Positions 20,012 through 23,474 of a DNA stretch of 23,474 bases are shown here, one piece after another. Every line of letters starts with the position of its first letter. Positions within the stretch are counted from its first letter, which is position 1. A model generated the notes under the pieces. The model searched no databases. It was given only the letters and a program-made list of their open reading frames with translations, and was not told the DNA's origin. Source of the stretch: SFWF01 sp045591645 (GTDB lineage: Bacteria > Bacillota > Clostridia > Oscillospirales > Acutalibacteraceae); assembly GCA_045591645.1 (NCBI GenBank), contig JAZNTG010000027.1, positions 1 through 23,474 of the forward strand, in the 5' to 3' direction. A program made the translations under genes and the position numbers.

Positions 20012-20583
20012 AAAATTTAAATGAATATAAGGCGGAAATTTTTGCCCGCAGTGAAAAAAGAATAAAAGAGCGAAGAGAAAGACGTGTGCGCGCCTTTGCT
20101 GTGGCATTGCCCCTTTGCCTGATTTTAGTATTTGGAGGAATTATATTTGTTCTCGAATTGAATATAGCAGGTTTTAACAGCGTACTCGATGAAAACGCGG
20201 AAGCGGGAACAACCGAAAACGCAGACGGTATAGGCGATATACAGAGTCTCGGATTTGCTTCATTCACGGTAACTTACGGCGATAAAGAGATTATTGTTGA
20301 TAATCCCGAAAAGACCGCAGATGTGTATTATGCTTTCCGTGATGCATTTGCCAATACTGACGGTGGGGACTTTAAAATCGAATATAATGACAATGCAGCC
20401 AACGGCAACTTGGAGGAGGAAAGTATAAACCGCTATACCGTCTGCTTTGAAACAGCAGATGGCATCAAAGAAAAATATCAGCTCTCAGGAAATGTACTTT
20501 ATAATCTTCAAAGCCGCGCTGAGACGGTGCTGACAGAAATTCAGTTAAATGAGTTAAAAGAACTTTTGCATATTGCAGAATAA
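20008..20583 (+). CDS. Single-pass membrane protein, probable anti-sigma factor
   Basis: This 191-residue protein has a charged cytoplasmic N-terminus (MKNLNEYKAEIFARSEKRIKERRERR), one membrane helix at about 29-50 and an outer domain of about 140 residues rich in Asp, Glu and Asn. Its ATG overlaps the stop of the sigma factor (ATGA). The size, topology and coupling fit a cognate anti-sigma factor whose cytoplasmic part holds the sigma factor at the membrane. No zinc-binding HxxxCxxC motif is present, so it is not a ZAS-type anti-sigma. The role is inferred from context; the outer domain is not recognised. Confidence 0.75.
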   Translation: MKNLNEYKAEIFARSEKRIKERRERRVRAFAVALPLCLILVFGGIIFVLELNIAGFNSVLDENAEAGTTENADGIGDIQSLGFASFTVTYGDKEIIVDNPEKTADVYYAFRDAFANTDGGDFKIEYNDNAANGNLEEESINRYTVCFETADGIKEKYQLSGNVLYNLQSRAETVLTEIQLNELKELLHIAE

Positions 20584-20600
20584 GAAAGGAGTGTCGGTGT

Positions 20601-22022
20601 ATGAAAAAGAAAAGGTGGATTTTGCCGCTTGTAATTGTCAGCGTGGTGCTTGTCGCGGCAGTGTTTGTTTTCGGTGGACTGTCAAGTAACAAAGGCTACG
20701 GAATTTCAACAGGTAGACTTTATTTTGCAGACATCGGCACCTATCTTATAGACGATAATGACAACGCAATGTATGTGGCTGATCACACCAAAAAACAGGA
20801 CCTTTTTGAAGGGTATGAAAGCGGCGACAGGGTAATTATTTTACACGGACCCGTTGCCGAAAGCTATCCTGCACAGACTGAGGGCTATGCCGTTTTACGT
20901 ATTGGTAAAAGTGACGGCAATTTTAAGCCGTCGGATGAAATACTTGGTAGACAGGTGCTAGGAATCGACGGAGCAATACTTACGGGTAAAAAAGTAGACT
21001 TCGAGGCGCAGTATATCCGTACGGGCTGGAATGATGAGGACAATTATCCTATTACGAGGGTTATACGCTCGGTAGCCGAACTGAACGATTATATTAACCA
21101 AAATAATGATAAGTATTATCTTGGTCGCAGAGAAAATCCTGCAACGGATTCTACTATCGGTTTTTTAGATGCAGTAGATAAGTATGATGAGGATTATTTC
21201 AAAGAGCAGATACTTATAATGGTGTTAGTGGGAGAAGGTAGCGGCTCTATAAGACATAAGGTAAACTACGTTAAAGACGGCTCGGACGGCAGGATTTATA
21301 TTGACGTTCACAGAATAGTACCTGAAGTCGGCACTGACGATATGGCGGGCTGGCATATCCTGATAGAACCCGAAAAGGGCGTAACGGTGGATAGCGAAGC
21401 CAACGTTACCGTGCTGATTGACGGTATTGACCCGAAACGCAACCCTAAGCCCGTGACGGCTAGTAAATATTTTGCAAATTTCTCCATACATGTTATTGAC
21501 GGCTTTGAGTATGCCATATACGATATAAGCGAAGGCTCATCGTTCGGGGTGGATATCTGGCCATCTGGAAGAAATGAAGAAAAGCTGACGGTAGGCTTTG
21601 ACGAGAAGTTTGCCGTTTGCGGAACCTTGCTCGAAACTGAAAAAATAAGGCTTGCGGGTTATGATGCCGTTAAAGGTACCTACAGCGGCGATAAAATGTG
21701 GTATTATATGATTATTGAAGGTGTCGCCGGTACCTATTATATACAAAGTAACGGTGCTGAAAATTGGTGGGACCTTTACGGAGCGGAGGCTATGCGGATG
21801 CTTGATTCCTTAAAAGTTGCCGAGGGTATAATACGTGAGGATGATGCCATTGCAATTGCAAAGGGCGTTGCAACCGTGGAATATGATACGATTGAAGCCG
21901 AATATGATGCGTTGAGCGGAATATGGACGGTAGTGCTTTTCAAAGAAAACACAGCAGGTGGCGACCAAACGGTCAGAATCACCCACGAAGGTAAGGTTAT
22001 AAACTTCAAATACGGAGAGTAG
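20601..22022 (+). CDS. Membrane-anchored multidomain extracellular protein of the sigma/serpin operon
   Basis: This is a 473-residue protein with an N-terminal membrane anchor at about 6-25 (KKKRW before, GG after). The first outer domain, about 30-105, is beta-rich and OB-like (YVADHTKK...GDRVIILHGPV). A middle domain, about 150-285, contains FKEQILIMVLVGEGSGSIRHKV, then DVHRIVPEVGTDDMAGWHI. Its layout recalls the C-terminal domain of the protease-complex protein PrcB, a protease-inhibitor-like fold; this is a guess. The C-terminal 60 residues (EDDAIAIAKGVATVEY...GGDQTVRITHEGKVINFKYGE) resemble PepSY or similar small alpha-beta modules. The ATG has AAAGGAG 9 bases upstream. It lies 17 bases after the anti-sigma gene and 11 before the serpin. 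I do not recognise the whole protein. Confidence 0.8.
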   Translation: MKKKRWILPLVIVSVVLVAAVFVFGGLSSNKGYGISTGRLYFADIGTYLIDDNDNAMYVADHTKKQDLFEGYESGDRVIILHGPVAESYPAQTEGYAVLRIGKSDGNFKPSDEILGRQVLGIDGAILTGKKVDFEAQYIRTGWNDEDNYPITRVIRSVAELNDYINQNNDKYYLGRRENPATDSTIGFLDAVDKYDEDYFKEQILIMVLVGEGSGSIRHKVNYVKDGSDGRIYIDVHRIVPEVGTDDMAGWHILIEPEKGVTVDSEANVTVLIDGIDPKRNPKPVTASKYFANFSIHVIDGFEYAIYDISEGSSFGVDIWPSGRNEEKLTVGFDEKFAVCGTLLETEKIRLAGYDAVKGTYSGDKMWYYMIIEGVAGTYYIQSNGAENWWDLYGAEAMRMLDSLKVAEGIIREDDAIAIAKGVATVEYDTIEAEYDALSGIWTVVLFKENTAGGDQTVRITHEGKVINFKYGE

Positions 22023-22033
22023 GGGGAGTAGTA

Positions 22034-23287
22034 ATGAAAAAATCGAGAATAGTTTTAAGCTTCGTCAGTACGCTTTTGGTTTTGGTGCTCTGCTTTAGCC
22101 TTTGCGGATGTAGCACCGATGTCAAAGCGCGCGACATTATGCAGGGTATTAAAGCAAATGAGGTTGTGAGCGTAGATGATATTAAGCCGCAAAACGTCCG
22201 TATGACCGATTTTGCGCTACGGCTTATGAGCGCATCTGAAAAGAAAAACGAAAACACCCTTATTTCGCCACTTTCGGTAATATCCGCCCTTGCAATGACG
22301 GCAAACGGAGCCGATAAGGAGACCCTCGCAGAGATGGAAGCGGTTTTCGGTATGAAGCGCGACGAGGTGAATTCCTACCTTCACGAATATATGAAGAGCC
22401 TTAAAAACGATGAAAAATATAAGCTTTGCCTTGCAAATTCAATATGGTTTAACGAGGCTGCGCGTTTTTCCGTAAATAACGATTTTTTACAGAAAAATGC
22501 CGACTATTACAAAGCCGATATTTTCGAGGCGGCATTCGACCGACAGACTTTGCGTGACATAAATAATTGGGTAGACAATAAAACCGACGGTATGATACCG
22601 AAGGTGCTTGATGAAATTCCACAATCTGCCGTTATGTATCTTGTAAACGCACTTGCCTTTGAGGCGGAGTGGCACAAGATTTATGAAAAGTATCAGGTAA
22701 GAAGCGGTGAGTTTACAAACGCCGAGGGCAAAAAGCAAAAGGCAGATTTTATGTACAGCACTGAGGGACACTACCTTGAGGACGAGAAAGCGACAGGCTT
22801 TTTAAAAAGCTACAAGGGCAATTATGCTTTTGTTGCCATGCTGCCAAAAAAAGGAGTGAGCGTGACCGATTATTTAACCTACCTTGACGGTGAAAAACTG
22901 AGTGCTTTGCTTCAAAATCCTGAATATGCAAGTGTTTATGCGGCAATTCCAAAGTTCGAAACCGAGTTTGAATGCGAAATGTCCGCGGCTCTTAAAAATA
23001 TGGGCATGACCGAGGCTTTTGATGTTAACAATGCAGATTTTGAAGGGCTTGGCAAATCAACCAACGGTAATATCTGCATCAGTCGTGTGATTCATAAAAC
23101 CTATATCTCGGTTGCCGAAAAGGGTACGAGGGCAGGCGCAGTAACGGTTGTTGAAATGAATGACGGCGCTATGGCACCAATAGAGCCCAAAGAGGTATAC
23201 CTTACAAGACCCTTTGTATATATGCTTATTGATACCGAAAACAATATTCCATTCTTTATCGGAACAATGAACGATATAGAGAAATAA
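22034..23287 (+). CDS. Lipoprotein serpin (serine protease inhibitor family)
   Basis: Serpins trap serine or cysteine proteases through cleavage of a reactive-centre loop. This 417-residue protein has a lipoprotein signal with lipobox L-C-G-C26, so it is tethered to the outer face of the membrane. The serpin core starts near residue 55 (FALRLM, then NTLISPLSVISALAMTANGA). It includes LANSIWFN, NWVDNKTDGMIPKVLDEI, YLVNALAFEAEW and IPKFETEFECEM. The hinge is AEKGTRAGAVTVVEM (from 361), and the end is RPFVYMLID...PFFIGTMND. The small hinge residues fit an inhibitory serpin. The loop is about four residues longer than in alpha-1-antitrypsin by eye and has no Arg or Lys at likely P1 positions. The ribosome site is GGGGGAG. 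It is the last gene of the operon. Confidence 0.95.
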   Translation: MKKSRIVLSFVSTLLVLVLCFSLCGCSTDVKARDIMQGIKANEVVSVDDIKPQNVRMTDFALRLMSASEKKNENTLISPLSVISALAMTANGADKETLAEMEAVFGMKRDEVNSYLHEYMKSLKNDEKYKLCLANSIWFNEAARFSVNNDFLQKNADYYKADIFEAAFDRQTLRDINNWVDNKTDGMIPKVLDEIPQSAVMYLVNALAFEAEWHKIYEKYQVRSGEFTNAEGKKQKADFMYSTEGHYLEDEKATGFLKSYKGNYAFVAMLPKKGVSVTDYLTYLDGEKLSALLQNPEYASVYAAIPKFETEFECEMSAALKNMGMTEAFDVNNADFEGLGKSTNGNICISRVIHKTYISVAEKGTRAGAVTVVEMNDGAMAPIEPKEVYLTRPFVYMLIDTENNIPFFIGTMNDIEK

Positions 23288-23288
23288 G

Positions 23289-23322
23289 AAAGAAGGCTGT
23301 GAAAATTTTCACAGCCGTCTTT
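23289..23322. terminator. Hairpin between the serpin gene and the convergent last gene
   Basis: GGCTGTGAAAA (23295-23305) pairs perfectly with TTTTCACAGCC (23306-23316), extended by AAAGA/TCTTT (23289-23293 with 23318-23322) through one mismatch. T-tracts are poor on both sides, but its position directly between two convergent stops supports a bidirectional terminator. Confidence 0.75.
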
Positions 23323-23474
23323 CTATACGTAATAACCAAAAAGCTCTCTCGCAAACCAGACGTCAGCTACCTTGAATTCTTTTCCGTTTAAGTACTGGAG
23401 AATACCGCCGTCGGTTTTGAAATTAAAGGTCAGCTTATAGGAATAAAGCGCCTGACGTGTAAAGCCTTTTTTCT
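23323..23474 (-). CDS. C-terminal end of an unidentified minus-strand protein (partial)
   Basis: On the minus strand, one frame is open from the window edge to a TAG at 23323-23325. It gives about 50 residues ending GKEFKVADVWFARELFGYYV, with KLTFNFKTDGGILQYLNG before that. The amino-acid mix and codon choice look coding, and the convergent hairpin just beyond the stop supports a gene end. The remainder lies outside the window and no family can be named. Confidence 0.6.
   Translation of the reverse strand, partial: KKGFTRQALYSYKLTFNFKTDGGILQYLNGKEFKVADVWFARELFGYYV

Overview
The window reads as chromosomal DNA of a low-to-moderate GC Clostridia-type Firmicute, most likely a gut Oscillospirales/Ruminococcaceae relative. 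This is inferred from gene content and order: a radical-SAM DUF512 protein followed by der, plsY and gpsA; a PyrR-type attenuator; zinc-cysteine forms of L32 and L28; a DacF-type D,D-carboxypeptidase; consensus sigma-A promoters; strong AGGAGG-type ribosome sites; and a lipoprotein serpin. No rRNA, tRNA or CRISPR array was seen.

Layout. 1-356: multi-hairpin repeat and terminator-like DNA. 357-2546 (minus): a membrane-anchored ankyrin protein with its own promoter, then rsmA coupled to a catalytically dead cytidine-deaminase-like protein. 2612-4248: gdhA, with back-to-back terminators against a minus-strand G5/3D cell-wall protein (4248-5321). 5322-5814: divergent promoters, TTACAA repeats and a PyrR attenuator. 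5815-9335: pyrR, mnmA, a LUD-domain protein and dacF. 9346-11253: pgi and a small P-loop protein. 11281-16445: yceD (DUF177), rpmF, DUF512 radical SAM protein, der, plsY and gpsA, a ribosome/GTPase/phospholipid growth cluster. 16463-17383: a secreted, membrane-anchored unknown protein convergent with rpmB. 17480-19376: a promoter followed by a large double-cloverleaf element, then a HAD phosphatase, a dCMP deaminase and a REP-associated tyrosine transposase (RAYT) that carries a REP-like inverted pair inside its coding sequence. 19386-23322: a sigma/anti-sigma operon ending in a serpin. 23323-23474: the 3' end of a further minus-strand gene.

The most interesting part is the 3' third. A sigma-70 family (ECF-like) factor, interrupted by one in-frame TAG, overlaps a single-pass anti-sigma-like protein. 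This is followed by a membrane protein with a possible protease-inhibitor-like central domain and a lipoprotein serpin. The inferred role is an envelope protease-defence regulon. Other notable items are the 197-bp double-cloverleaf element flanked by 9-bp direct repeats that duplicate a promoter -10 box, the RAYT with embedded REP arms, the cytidine-deaminase-like protein without catalytic residues, and several terminator-like hairpins placed just before start codons.

All calls rest on reading the sequence and on family knowledge. No database search or folding program was run.
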